A stretch of DNA of 64,000 nt from Rhodobacter sp. (GCA_027484145.1 JAIXUH010000013.1:434001-498000), one strand, 5' to 3'. Positions 18,209 to 27,252 are shown, numbered from the stretch's first letter. The notes: generated by a model not told the origin, from the letters alone. A program made the numbers and translations.

Positions 18209-19222
18209 TCAACGCTTTTCCAGCAAGCTGACCGGCACCAGATAGAACTCGATGTCACCCACGATCACCAAATACTGGTCACCCAGCGATTGTGTTTGCA
18301 CCGGCGTGCCGTCGCGTGCAGCAAAGGTGCGCCCATCAAACACCAGCGTGCGAGAACCGGCGTTGACCGGGTTGCGAACCGTCAGGCTGGTCTGCCGGCG
18401 GTCAAACACGACAGTCACAGCGCAGGTCTTGCGAAATACCGGCAGCAAAAGCGAGCACTTCACTTCGCCCGAAACCTCGACAGGCGGTGGTGGCGCGGGG
18501 GGTTCCACGGGCGGGCGGGGTGGGCGGCCTGCTGCACGAATAAACCGCGCCGATACCCAACCCGACAGCGCGCCACGCTGGTTGCGCGACACTTCGCACC
18601 ATTCGGCCCCGGTTTCCGTCACGGCACAACCAAAGTTGCGCAGCACCGTGCTATTGGCAAAGGTATCCAGCACGCGAAACCGCGTTCCGGGCCCCGCGCG
18701 CATGTTCAGCGTGTCGCCCGCCCGCAGGCCATAGACCTCCCACAGATCGCCGGTTCCGGGCGAAGGTGGTGGCGGTGCAGGCGGCGTTACGTCCCGGCCG
18801 GTGACCCGCACGGTCAGGCGAAAGTTCGCAACCTCGCCCCGGCGCGCGGCCTCTCGGGTCAGGTAAACACGCAGCACATGATCACCGTCGCGCCGCAAAC
18901 GGTTTTCAAACAGCGTGCCCGATACTGAACCGATAAACATGGCATCCCCGCCACCGGGCGGCAGCACGTTGAAGTAATTGTCCAGATTGTCGCTTTCCAG
19001 ACCAACACGCATGGTCTGCCCGGCACTGGCGCGCACGATGTAATCTACGCTTTCCCTGCCACGGATGCTGGCATCAATGGTGATCGAAGTCGCATTGCGG
19101 GCAAAGTTCAGCACTTCGGTCCGCGACTGGGCCATAACAGGTGCCATCGACAGAACGAACAGCCAGCATGCACAAGCGACCATCAGCAGAGGGCGATACA
19201 ACGATGAACCGTGCCGCAGCAT
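18209..19222 (-). CDS. Exported SH3-domain protein
   Basis: A 337-residue secreted protein with a signal peptide (about residues 1-32, ending PVMAQ). Residues 33-130 form a beta-rich N-terminal domain that I do not recognise. A bacterial SH3 domain follows (VYGLRAGDTLNMRAGPGTRF ... GWVSARFI), bracketed by proline-rich linkers (PPAPPPPSPG, PPVEPPAPPPP). The C-terminal 90 residues form another small beta domain with two cysteines. SH3 domains of this type bind peptidoglycan or peptides. It shares architecture with the SH3 proteins of the caspase island to the right, so it may belong to that system. AGGA precedes the ATG. Confidence 0.7.
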   Translation of the reverse strand: MLRHGSSLYRPLLMVACACWLFVLSMAPVMAQSRTEVLNFARNATSITIDASIRGRESVDYIVRASAGQTMRVGLESDNLDNYFNVLPPGGGDAMFIGSVSGTLFENRLRRDGDHVLRVYLTREAARRGEVANFRLTVRVTGRDVTPPAPPPPSPGTGDLWEVYGLRAGDTLNMRAGPGTRFRVLDTFANSTVLRNFGCAVTETGAEWCEVSRNQRGALSGWVSARFIRAAGRPPRPPVEPPAPPPPVEVSGEVKCSLLLPVFRKTCAVTVVFDRRQTSLTVRNPVNAGSRTLVFDGRTFAARDGTPVQTQSLGDQYLVIVGDIEFYLVPVSLLEKR

Positions 19223-19280
19223 TTTCTTCGTCCTTTTGACATCGTCGCGCGCGACTCTGCCGCGCCCTTGTGTCACTAGC

Positions 19281-19363
19281 TTACGGCAGATTGTGCGTGC
19301 TTGTCGCCGCCCTTTCCGCAGCGGAAGGGGTTACCCTCTTTTACGGCAAGGCGCTTTGCGGCA
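19281..19363. promoter_or_regulatory. Repeat-rich leader upstream of the crp-like gene
   Basis: The octamer TTACGGCA occurs at 19281-19288 and 19341-19348, with a near copy TTGCGGCA at 19356-19363. Between them lies a small inverted repeat, TTCCGC-A-GCGGAA (19314-19326). These could be binding sites for the downstream Crp-type regulator or for another factor serving both divergent genes. This is pattern only. Confidence 0.35.
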
Positions 19364-19389
19364 AACTGAAGCTGACGAAGGAGGGGTGC

Positions 19390-20124
19390 ATGACATCAAA
19401 GCCGACACCGCGCGCCAGCGGACAGCCGCCTTCGCCCCTGCGGTTGTGGCGTGGCGCGGCGCTGTTCGAAGGTGCACCCGATACCGCGTTCGAAGCTTTG
19501 GCTGCCGCCTCTTTGCCGTTTCGGTTCACGGCGGGGCAAATCCTGTTTCAGCGGGGTGATACCGGCGACGGCGTCTTCGTGCTCGCCTCGGGCCGGATCA
19601 AGCTGGCGCTGCTGTCTGCGCAGGGCCGCGAACTGGTTCTGCGCCACGCCGAAGGTGGCGATATTCTGGGCGAGTTGGCATTTCTGGATGGCAGCCAACG
19701 ATCTGCCATGGCGGTGGCTGTCACCCAAGGCGATGGTGTTTTCCTGACGCGGCAGGCCTTTGACCGGATTGCGCCCGATTTGCGCGATACGCTGATTTCG
19801 GCGGCCCTGTCCTATCTGTGCCGTCGTCTGCGCGAAACGACAGACCAGTTGGAATCCATCGCGCTCTATGATCTGCCGGGGCGTCTGGCACGGTTCTTCC
19901 TGCTGACGCTGCAGCAGCTGCATGGCGAAGACCTGCCACCCGACCCGCGCCTGCGGCTTGCCCTGACGCAGGGAGAGCTTGCATCAATTCTCGGGGCCAG
20001 CCGCCCCAAGGTGAACCGCGCGTTGACCGAACTGGAACTGGCAGGCGGGATACGCCGGGATGGAACCGCCCTGATCTGCAACCCGCTGCGGCTGATCGCG
20101 CTGTCGCAGGCATCGGGGGAGTAA
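19390..20124 (+). CDS. Crp/Fnr-family transcriptional regulator
   Basis: A 244-residue protein with a cyclic-nucleotide-binding-type beta roll (about 25-140; FQRGDTGDGVFVLASGRIKL, GDILGELAFLDGSQRSA) and a C-terminal winged helix (LALTQGELASILGASRPKVN). The phosphate-binding segment GELAFLDGSQRSA resembles the cAMP cassette of Crp (GELGLF...RSA), so nucleotide binding is plausible. The cysteine pattern of oxygen-sensing Fnr is absent. GGAGG precedes the ATG at 19390. Only four bases separate it from the adenylate cyclase gene, so signal maker and receiver are co-expressed. Confidence 0.85.
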   Translation: MTSKPTPRASGQPPSPLRLWRGAALFEGAPDTAFEALAAASLPFRFTAGQILFQRGDTGDGVFVLASGRIKLALLSAQGRELVLRHAEGGDILGELAFLDGSQRSAMAVAVTQGDGVFLTRQAFDRIAPDLRDTLISAALSYLCRRLRETTDQLESIALYDLPGRLARFFLLTLQQLHGEDLPPDPRLRLALTQGELASILGASRPKVNRALTELELAGGIRRDGTALICNPLRLIALSQASGE

Positions 20125-20128
20125 GCCG

Positions 20129-21949
20129 ATGCGCGGGCTTGCTGGCCTTGCCGCCGCTGTGATCTTTGCGGTGGCCGTGGCCGTGCTGGCCATCTGGCCG
20201 ATGCCGGCCGTCAACGCCCTGCGCGAACGTGGCTTTGATCTGTTCATGGTGGCCCCGGAACAGCGGGCCACCCCGGCTGTCCATGTGATCGAGACGGCAC
20301 GCCAAGGGCCATCTGGCGCGGCATGGTCCCGCCATGATCTGGCCGCCGTCATCCGGCAGGCGGCGGCGTTGAACCCGGCGGTGATCGGGATCGACATCCT
20401 TCTGGCCGGCAATTGTTCGGGCGCGGCGGCCGAGGATCTTGCCCAAACCCTTGCCACCGCTGGTGTGCCCATCGTGCTGGGGTTTTTGCTGGTGGATGAA
20501 CCGTCGCTTTCACCCGGACCGCAGCCACCCCTTGCGGTGATGGAGGGGGCCCCCGCATGGGATGCGGCGGGGGCGGATGGTCCTTGCCCAAACTTTGCCG
20601 CCTCCGCCACGGTTGCGCTGTCGGCGGTGCAGGGCAATGCCGAAGGGCGTGTGCGATGGCTGCCAGCGGCAACCTTTGTGGCCGGGCGGCCCTATCCATC
20701 GCTTTCGGTCGAACTTGCACGTCTTGGCCTAGACCTGCCGCCGGCTACCCTTGGCCACACACCGCCTGACCGCATTGGATGGCTTCGGTTCGGTGACAGC
20801 ACGTTGCCACTGGACCGCTTTGGCCAGTATCGCATTGCGCCGACACCCCCAGACCTTCGCGCGGACCGCACCCATGGGGCGCTTGACGTTCTTGAAACGC
20901 CGCCGCAGATCGCGCCGGGATCTGTGATCCTGATCGGATCGGCGCTGCCCGAGTCCGGTGGGTTGCGGCCCAGTCGCATCGGCCCGCTGCACCCGACGTT
21001 GCATCTGCAGGCGGATGGCGTGGAGCAGGTCATGGCGGGCCAAATTCCGCAACGCCCACACCGCGCCGCCATCGCCGAGGCAGGTGTTGGCCTTGCAGGC
21101 GGGCTGGCGGCAGGCCTATTGGCACAGCACTTTGCGCCGCTGATTGCTATGTCGGGGGCCTTTGCCATGGCCGCCCTTTGGACGGTGCTGGTGATGACGA
21201 TGGCACGGTTCGGCATCTTGCTGGATGCGCTGTTGCCTTCACTGGCGATCCTGGGGGCGGCAGGTTTGTCTTTGGTCATGGCGGCGACTGCCACACGGCA
21301 ATTGGCCGAGCGTCTTGGTGACCGGATGCGGCGACATCTGCCTCGATCCGTCGTGCTGCGCCTGAACCAAGGTGCGACCACGCGGCTGACCAGCGAAACC
21401 CGCGAAATCACCGCGCTTTTCACCGATATTGAAGGCTTTACCGCCCTGACACACCGCGTGCCGACCGCACAGGTGGTGGCTTTGCTTGACCGCTACATGA
21501 CCCTTGTGACCGACCTTGTCGAACGCCATGGCGGCATGGTCGACAAAATTGTTGGTGATGCCGTACACGCCTTTTTCAACGCGCCTGACAACCTTGAAGG
21601 CCATGTGGACCATGCTATTGCCTGCGCGGTGGCCATTCAACAGGCGACACAGGCCTTGCAGGACGACCCGGACTTTGCCGGAGCAGGCTTTGGGCGCACG
21701 CGTATTGGTGTTGAAACGGGCATAGCGCTTTTGGGCGATGTTGGTCGCGGCGGGCGGGTTGACTATACCGCGCACGGAGATGCGGTGAATATGGCCGCCC
21801 GTCTGCAAGAGGCGAACAAGGACCTGGGCACATCGGTGCTAATCGGCCCGCGCGCCGCGACCCTTGCCACCACTGCGCTGCGGCGCGGACCGACGATTGA
21901 TTTGCGCAGCTTTGGGCAGGTGCAAGTCAGCCTGCCCGTCATGGCCTAA
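20129..21949 (+). CDS. CHASE2-domain adenylate/guanylate cyclase
   Basis: A 606-residue membrane sensor. An N-terminal membrane segment (residues 1-25) is followed by a periplasmic CHASE2-type sensor (about 30-310; AVIGIDILLAG, PGSVILIGSALPESG). Three or so closely spaced membrane segments follow (about 320-395), then a class III cyclase domain (about 425-590). Both metal-binding aspartates are present, D433 (FTDIEGFT) and D477 (IVGDAVHAFF), as is VDYTAHGDAVNMAARLQ. A threonine at the base-reading position favours ATP, hence cAMP. It is translated just after the Crp-like gene, its probable receiver. Its stop overlaps that of the convergent fecR-like gene, a pairing often seen with CHASE2 proteins. 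Confidence 0.88.
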   Translation: MRGLAGLAAAVIFAVAVAVLAIWPMPAVNALRERGFDLFMVAPEQRATPAVHVIETARQGPSGAAWSRHDLAAVIRQAAALNPAVIGIDILLAGNCSGAAAEDLAQTLATAGVPIVLGFLLVDEPSLSPGPQPPLAVMEGAPAWDAAGADGPCPNFAASATVALSAVQGNAEGRVRWLPAATFVAGRPYPSLSVELARLGLDLPPATLGHTPPDRIGWLRFGDSTLPLDRFGQYRIAPTPPDLRADRTHGALDVLETPPQIAPGSVILIGSALPESGGLRPSRIGPLHPTLHLQADGVEQVMAGQIPQRPHRAAIAEAGVGLAGGLAAGLLAQHFAPLIAMSGAFAMAALWTVLVMTMARFGILLDALLPSLAILGAAGLSLVMAATATRQLAERLGDRMRRHLPRSVVLRLNQGATTRLTSETREITALFTDIEGFTALTHRVPTAQVVALLDRYMTLVTDLVERHGGMVDKIVGDAVHAFFNAPDNLEGHVDHAIACAVAIQQATQALQDDPDFAGAGFGRTRIGVETGIALLGDVGRGGRVDYTAHGDAVNMAARLQEANKDLGTSVLIGPRAATLATTALRRGPTIDLRSFGQVQVSLPVMA

Positions 21950-22617
21950 GGAGCAGCACCCAGAACATCGGCAAACACGGTGGCCACACGGTCATCTGTC
22001 CAGCGGTCCGGAATTGCGGGCGGCGCCCCAATCGCCGCGATCTGCGTGCCCTGCCCCGCCAAGACGCGAACAATGCTTCCAGCGGCGGCGACAGTCACGC
22101 TGCCGCGTTCGACAAAGACGGAAAAGCCGTCACCTTCGCGCCCAGCGAAGAACCGCGTTCCGCGTACGCCGATACGACCGTACTCCGTCTGAATTTCCAG
22201 CGCGGGTTCGGTCTTGGCATCGGGGCGGTCAAAGACCAGCGCGCCGTCAAGGTGAATCACCCCGCCCGCACTGGCCAGAAACTCATCAATCCTCAGTTCG
22301 GATTTGGGGCCAAGGTGAATTTCCGTTGCCCGACCCAGACCCAGATGCGCGCGCCCCTCTTCACCCGTCACGGCGCGGTCACCCAGAAAGATCGACATGC
22401 CAGGCTGCATGGCGGGCAAGGGTTCGGCCTTGCCCACGCGCCCCGGCCCGGTGATGCCGCGCACCGTGCCAACGCCGGCGGCTTGCGCAATGGCGGGCGG
22501 GGCAAGCACGGGGCCAGACAACGCAAAAAGCCAGGCGAAACGGGCAAAGAAAGCTCCCCCGCTCAGCAGGCCAATAGCCTGTCTGCGGGGGACGGGGCGG
22601 TTCGGGTTTGAAAACAA
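21946..22617 (-). CDS. Exported FecR-domain protein
   Basis: A 223-residue protein with a Tat-like leader (PRRQAIGLLSGGAFF, cleavage near PAIAQA). A FecR beta domain (about 60-190) follows, with the hallmark segment IQTEYGRIGVRGTRFFA and VFVERGSVTV. These stand-alone FecR proteins are periplasmic, unlike the anti-sigma FecR of iron uptake. It lies tail-to-tail with the CHASE2 cyclase. A role as a periplasmic partner of the CHASE2 sensor is inference from the known frequent linkage of the two families. Confidence 0.78.
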   Translation of the reverse strand: MFSNPNRPVPRRQAIGLLSGGAFFARFAWLFALSGPVLAPPAIAQAAGVGTVRGITGPGRVGKAEPLPAMQPGMSIFLGDRAVTGEEGRAHLGLGRATEIHLGPKSELRIDEFLASAGGVIHLDGALVFDRPDAKTEPALEIQTEYGRIGVRGTRFFAGREGDGFSVFVERGSVTVAAAGSIVRVLAGQGTQIAAIGAPPAIPDRWTDDRVATVFADVLGAAP

Positions 22618-22738
22618 TTTGCTAACCCTCGGCGGATGCGTCGGAATGATTCCGCCCCGATCCTACCCTGAACCGGCGACAACCGCACCACCTGCCGCAA
22701 AACAGGTGGCGCCGTTGCCTCAGGGCAAGATGACCAGA

Positions 22739-23074
22739 TCAGTGGCCGTAGAAGTAATAGTTGTAATGATAGGAATTGCCCCGCGGATGGTGACGCTTGG
22801 GTGGCGGCGGCGGGGCATAGCAGAAGTCGTCCGAACCCGCCACGAACCGGGCCGAAACCCAGCCTTCGATGCCGCGCCACGTGGCCCGATACCAGCCGTT
22901 ATAGTGTTCATAGACGTGGATACGGGTGCAATAGGGCAGGGCGGCGATCACACCATAGCGGGTGCCGGGGCCGTGCCGAAAGTTCAGGTCTTCGGTGACC
23001 CAACCCGGATTGGCCGAGGCAGCCCCGGTCAACAGGACGGCGGAAATCATGGCTGCAAGAGCGGTCTTGAACAT
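22739..23074 (-). CDS. Small exported SH3-domain protein
   Basis: A 111-residue protein: signal peptide (1-20, ending GAASA), one bacterial SH3 domain (WVTEDLNFRHGPGTRYGVIA ... GWVSARFV) and a C-terminal tail rich in Pro, His, Asn and Tyr (PPPPPKRHHPRG, YHYNYYFYGH). GAGGAGG stands before the ATG at 23074, so an upstream in-frame start is not needed. It is probably periplasmic and wall- or peptide-binding. It follows the M15 peptidase gene on the same strand but has its own upstream region with a strong palindrome. Confidence 0.75.
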   Translation of the reverse strand: MFKTALAAMISAVLLTGAASANPGWVTEDLNFRHGPGTRYGVIAALPYCTRIHVYEHYNGWYRATWRGIEGWVSARFVAGSDDFCYAPPPPPKRHHPRGNSYHYNYYFYGH

Positions 23075-23151
23075 GGGTGCCTCCTCAGGCTTTTCATGCA
23101 AGGGGATGTTCCCCCGATGCACTGACATTGCCTGATCCTGCAGATTCGCTC

Positions 23152-23167
23152 TGTTCCCGCGGGAACA
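23152..23167. promoter_or_regulatory. 16-bp perfect palindrome upstream of the SH3 gene
   Basis: TGTTCCCGCGGGAACA is a perfect palindrome 78 bases before the SH3 gene start, flanked by further GTTCC-like half sites (about 23108 and 23181). It looks like an operator, but I cannot name the regulator. It is not the GTTC-N7-GTTC direct repeat of alphaproteobacterial LexA. Confidence 0.45.
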
Positions 23168-23200
23168 TGGGGAAATCGGCCTGTTCCGCCGTGAAACGCC

Positions 23201-24016
23201 CTAGCGGGCCATCAGCCTTGCATGCAGAATCAGCTCTGGCCGATACTCAAAATGCATGCCGTCAAAGTGGTGCCACTTGCCGCCCCAAATAAAGCCAAAC
23301 CGTTCAAAAACCTCGACAATCTCTTGCGGGATCTTGTTGTCATAGGCACCGGCGTCGCCTTCGGCGCGGTCGGACCAGCGCCAATAGCCACCCAGTTCCG
23401 CGTTCAGATCAAAAGCGATTCCATAGCTGTGGGCAGACAACCGCTTTGTGCCGGCAATGGGCCGCCACGCAAAACTGCCGCCTACATCCTTGAAAAACGG
23501 TGACCAATCGATGCTCAACGCCTCGACCGCCGCCAGCGCTGTCGCCATCTGACAAGCAACACCGTGCTGGCCGTTCATCAGAAAGGTTGCCTTACCTTTG
23601 ATCGCGGCCTTTTCCAGCCTGTCGCGCACCGCAGCTTCGGACTCGCCGTAAAGCGCCTGAAAAAATGCCTCAACGCGCGGGCGGCCGGGATCAAACCACG
23701 GCGTTTCCCGCGCCGCCAGGTCAAAGGCCAGCGGATAGACATCGTGAAACTGCTCGCGCAGCGAAGGGTCCGCCAGACGGTCCGCCGGGGCGCGGCTTGA
23801 GTCTTCGCCCATCAGGAAGGTGGCGCCGCCAGGCAGGGTCACCTTTCCCGCATCAATGGTCAGGCCCGGATAGGCCACGCGCAGGGCGGTTTCCGCCGGA
23901 TCACCGCCAGAAGGCAAAGGCAAGGTCATGAAATCCACGGCGCCGCAATCGGCCCCCAAGGCCGGACTCGCCAAGAATGAGGCCATCAGAACCAGACGCT
24001 TGAACCCGGTCAACAT
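23201..24016 (-). CDS. M15-family D-alanyl-D-alanine carboxypeptidase-like protein
   Basis: A 271-residue exported peptidase with a signal peptide of about 21 residues. The M15 zinc-site motifs are near the C-terminus: SAHSYGIAFDLN (S-x-H-x6-D) and GMHFEYRPEL (final histidine ligand). M15C enzymes trim peptidoglycan stem peptides or act as endopeptidases. Its ATG overlaps the end of the upstream caspase gene by seven bases, so it is translated with it. This puts a wall hydrolase inside the protease operon. Confidence 0.85.
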   Translation of the reverse strand: MLTGFKRLVLMASFLASPALGADCGAVDFMTLPLPSGGDPAETALRVAYPGLTIDAGKVTLPGGATFLMGEDSSRAPADRLADPSLREQFHDVYPLAFDLAARETPWFDPGRPRVEAFFQALYGESEAAVRDRLEKAAIKGKATFLMNGQHGVACQMATALAAVEALSIDWSPFFKDVGGSFAWRPIAGTKRLSAHSYGIAFDLNAELGGYWRWSDRAEGDAGAYDNKIPQEIVEVFERFGFIWGGKWHHFDGMHFEYRPELILHARLMAR

Positions 24017-25848
24017 CTCTTGGCGCGCTCCTGTTCCTTGATCTGGTTTACTTGCGCCTTTTCAGCCGCCGTCAGGCTGGGGTCAGATGTATAGCAACTT
24101 GCGTTGTCGAACCATTTCTTGCCCTCGCTTGAAGTGAAGCAATAGCCGTTGTTCGCAAAGATCTGGTTGCGCGCATACCACAGGTCAAAGCAGCTTTGCC
24201 CTGTCGTGGAAGGTGCAGGTGCGGCAGGTGCGGGCGCAACCACCTGAACACTTGGCTTGCGTCCGTTGCTGCCCATCAGATACTGGCCAGACACCCAACC
24301 CGACACGTTGTTCCAGCTGATGCTGCACCATGGTACGGGGTTGCCGGCCTGTGCCTGACAATCCGTCACATAGACCCCCGTTGCATCGGGGGGCAGTTCA
24401 GACACCCATGCATATTGTGGGCTTGGCCCAGACTGGACCGGCACCATTCGGTCCAAGGGGTGATCAACAACGGCGTAATATCCGGCTTCGGGCGATGCCA
24501 CAGGTACTGCGCCCTGATCCGTCAGATAGCTTTGGAAGGCGTAGCCGACGGTGCAGCCATATTCGACCTGACACCAGTTGTTCTGGCAGCCGTAATGATT
24601 CAGGCCCGCAGCGTTAAAGGGCAATTCCCCCACCATGGCAGCATTTGCATCTGGCGCGGCCCTGACCGCCAGCGTTTCGCCAAAGGGCACGCCCGCCACC
24701 GAAACGGGGCCCGTCAGGGCGGTACAGCTTCCGGTGTAGGCCGCGGCCGGTGGTTCCGGTGTCGCAGGTGGGGCAAGCGCGGCAAGGCGGGCTTCGGCAT
24801 CGGCCCGGTGCGCGCCTTGCGGAAATACCAGCAGATAATTGCGATAGGCGGCTTCTGTGTCTTCGGTGGTGGCGCTGGCCCAGATCTCTTGTTCGACCAT
24901 GTCCTCTACAAGGGCGCGGGCATCCTTGGCCCGGATATGATCGGGGTAACGGCTGATGAAGTCTTCCAAGGCCGCGCGATCCCGGCTTTGCACCGCCTTC
25001 AGATAGGTCAAAAGCGGATCTTCGATGGCTGTTTTTGGGGCGGGCGGCGGCGTTTGTGGCTGGGTTTGCAACGGCGCTGCACCCGCCACCAGATAGATGT
25101 CCTCGTCCGGCAACTGCGCCTGTTCGATCGGCACCTGCTGGCCGCCCGATTTTTCGCGCACCTTGGCCCGAACGGCGCGGAACATGCGGCCCACTTCCAT
25201 GCCGGGCTGGCCGATCACCTCCAGCAGCGCTTCGGTATAGGGGCTGTGCATGGCCCCGCCGTCATCTGCCGTGCGGCCTGCCTCGGCCGCGAATGAGATC
25301 AGCAGCCCCTTTTCCCCCTCGACCGACACCGGCGCCAACCCGCGTGAGATGGCACGCGTGCCGTTCTTACGCGTCATGGTGGCGGCAAACGGGTTGTCGC
25401 GGCAGGCATCCAGCATGATCATGCCAAGTTTGCGGGCCGAGCGGACCGCGGTCAGAACCTGTTCCAGAGGCACGGTTTCAAACTGTGCCGTCGCTTCGGA
25501 TTTCATCTTGGCATCAACCGGGATCAGAAAGTTCTGCCCCGCCAGCTCGATGCCATGGCCGGCATAGAAGAACAGCGCGATGTCGGCATTCAGAGCGGCT
25601 TCAGAAAACTCGCCCAAGGCCACGCGGAAACCTTGCCCGTCAAGGTCTTCGCGCAAGATCACGTCAAAGCCGATGCCTGCCAGCTTTTCCGCAATGGCGC
25701 GGGCATCGTTACGCGGATTGGCAAGGGCTGATGCGTTCTGATAGGCGGCATTTCCCACCACCAACGCCACGCGGTTTTCGGCGAATGCGGGCCACGCCAT
25801 GATCAGCATGGCCAGAACGAACCGCAGCCCAAGACCTAACCCCCGCAT
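24010..25848 (-). CDS. Exported caspase-like peptidase with SH3 and YARHG domains
   Basis: A 612-residue secreted protein. The signal peptide (1-23) is followed by a caspase (C14) domain with catalytic H98 (FFYAGHG) and C149 (MLDACRDNPF). A helical linker (about 275-370) then leads to SH3-like segments (about 380-530) with paired cysteines, and a C-terminal YARHG domain (CFDLWYARNQIFANNGYCF). YARHG domains are extracellular and thought to bind the cell wall. The caspase half is close to that of the next gene upstream, so the two are likely tandem duplicates with different C-termini. It follows that gene by three bases. The fold would cleave after basic residues in known orthocaspases; the target is unknown. 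Confidence 0.85.
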   Translation of the reverse strand: MRGLGLGLRFVLAMLIMAWPAFAENRVALVVGNAAYQNASALANPRNDARAIAEKLAGIGFDVILREDLDGQGFRVALGEFSEAALNADIALFFYAGHGIELAGQNFLIPVDAKMKSEATAQFETVPLEQVLTAVRSARKLGMIMLDACRDNPFAATMTRKNGTRAISRGLAPVSVEGEKGLLISFAAEAGRTADDGGAMHSPYTEALLEVIGQPGMEVGRMFRAVRAKVREKSGGQQVPIEQAQLPDEDIYLVAGAAPLQTQPQTPPPAPKTAIEDPLLTYLKAVQSRDRAALEDFISRYPDHIRAKDARALVEDMVEQEIWASATTEDTEAAYRNYLLVFPQGAHRADAEARLAALAPPATPEPPAAAYTGSCTALTGPVSVAGVPFGETLAVRAAPDANAAMVGELPFNAAGLNHYGCQNNWCQVEYGCTVGYAFQSYLTDQGAVPVASPEAGYYAVVDHPLDRMVPVQSGPSPQYAWVSELPPDATGVYVTDCQAQAGNPVPWCSISWNNVSGWVSGQYLMGSNGRKPSVQVVAPAPAAPAPSTTGQSCFDLWYARNQIFANNGYCFTSSEGKKWFDNASCYTSDPSLTAAEKAQVNQIKEQERAKRC

Positions 25849-25851
25849 CGG

Positions 25852-27252
25852 TCAGCCCCCAAGTTCGGCGATACGGGCGGCCGTGACCTGATACACACAG
25901 TCATAGACACCCTGCCCCCGGCCTGCACAGGTGGCATCGCGTAACTTGATCCAGTCTCGCTGCGCCGATTTCGTCACGCGGCCCAAGGCAAGGGCGGTGC
26001 GGAAGGCGGCAACGTTGCCGTGGTCTTGCAGGGCCAATTCAGCATTCGAACAGATGGCAACCTCAACCTCGGTCCGGGCAAGGCCACAATCGAATGACGG
26101 GGCAACGTTGCCCCGTTCTGCCTGAACGGCGGCAGGCGGCGTTGCAGGCTGTCTTGCGGCCTGATGCGCCTCAAGCGCAGCTGTGGCCTCGTGCACATGT
26201 GCGCCAGCGGGGAAAACCAGAATGTAGCGGCGCATGGCAGCCTCGGACCCATCGGCGGCCACCATTTTCCACATCGCATCATCTTCGATGGATTCGATCA
26301 GGCGCTGCGCATCGGCAGCCCGCGGATGATCGGGGTAAAGCGCCACAAATTCGGCCAGCTTTGCGCTGTCATTTGCGCGCACGGCATCAAAGAACACCAT
26401 CGACGGCTCTGGCGCTGCCGGTTCTTCGGCTGGCTCCAGCGATGCACTGAACTTTGGGCGCAGGGTCGCTTCTGCCGATGGCAAAACAGCGGGCGTGATG
26501 AAGACATCGGTATCGGGCAATTGTGCCTGTTCCACCGGCACCTGCCGCCCACCGGATTTTTCCCGCACCTTGGCGCGTAGGGTGCGGAACATGCGGCCCA
26601 CTTCAAGGCCGGGTTCATCCAGCGTTTCCAACAGCGCCTCGGTGTATGGGCTGTTGGTTCCGTCGCCGTCATCGGCGGTGCTGCCCGCCTCGGCCGCGAA
26701 GGACACCACGATGCCACCCTCGCCCTCCACCGACACGGGCGCCAATCCACGGGATACGGCGCGCGTGCCTGAACTGCGGGTCATGCTGTTGCCGAACGGA
26801 TTGTCGCGGCAGGCATCCAGCATGACGATGCCCAGTGTTTTTGCCCCGCGAACGGCCTGCAGAACCTGATCGAGAGCAACCGTTTCAAACTGCGCCGTCG
26901 CCTCGCTGCGCATTTCGGAATCGACCGGGATCAGATAGTTGCGCCCCCCCATCTCGATCCCGTGACCCGCATAGAACACAAGGGCGATATCGGCCTGCAG
27001 TGCCCGTTCGGAAAAATCGCCCAGTGCGATGCGAAAGGCCTGACCGTTCAGGTCGGTCTGCAGCATCACGTCAAACCCTAGGACCGACAGCTTTTCCGCC
27101 ACGCGTGTCGCGTCATTCACCGGGTTCGCCAGCATGCTGGCGTTCTGATAGGCCGCGTTGCCAACAACCAGCGCCACCCGCGTCTGCGATGCGGCCGGGG
27201 TCAGCGCCGACAGGATCATCAAGGTCGCAAATGCTATGGCACGAAAGATCAT
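25852..27252 (-). CDS. Exported caspase-like peptidase with LprI-like C-terminus
   Basis: A 466-residue secreted protein. It has a signal peptide (1-22), a caspase domain with H97 (VFYAGHG) and C148 (MLDACRDNPF), and a helical linker containing the segment AEFVALYPDHPRA, which is also present in the next gene. The cysteine-containing C-terminal domain (about 395-466; FDCGLARTEVEVAICSN) resembles the lysozyme-inhibitor LprI family. The ATG at 27252 follows GAGGG and gives a clean leader; a longer reading begins with an unlikely Arg-rich stretch. It is followed within three bases by its paralogue. Confidence 0.83.
   Translation of the reverse strand: MIFRAIAFATLMILSALTPAASQTRVALVVGNAAYQNASMLANPVNDATRVAEKLSVLGFDVMLQTDLNGQAFRIALGDFSERALQADIALVFYAGHGIEMGGRNYLIPVDSEMRSEATAQFETVALDQVLQAVRGAKTLGIVMLDACRDNPFGNSMTRSSGTRAVSRGLAPVSVEGEGGIVVSFAAEAGSTADDGDGTNSPYTEALLETLDEPGLEVGRMFRTLRAKVREKSGGRQVPVEQAQLPDTDVFITPAVLPSAEATLRPKFSASLEPAEEPAAPEPSMVFFDAVRANDSAKLAEFVALYPDHPRAADAQRLIESIEDDAMWKMVAADGSEAAMRRYILVFPAGAHVHEATAALEAHQAARQPATPPAAVQAERGNVAPSFDCGLARTEVEVAICSNAELALQDHGNVAAFRTALALGRVTKSAQRDWIKLRDATCAGRGQGVYDCVYQVTAARIAELGG

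Noticed and set aside
23152-23167. SOS (LexA) box
   Set aside because: Alphaproteobacterial LexA sites are GTTC direct repeats with a seven-base spacer; this site is a palindrome.
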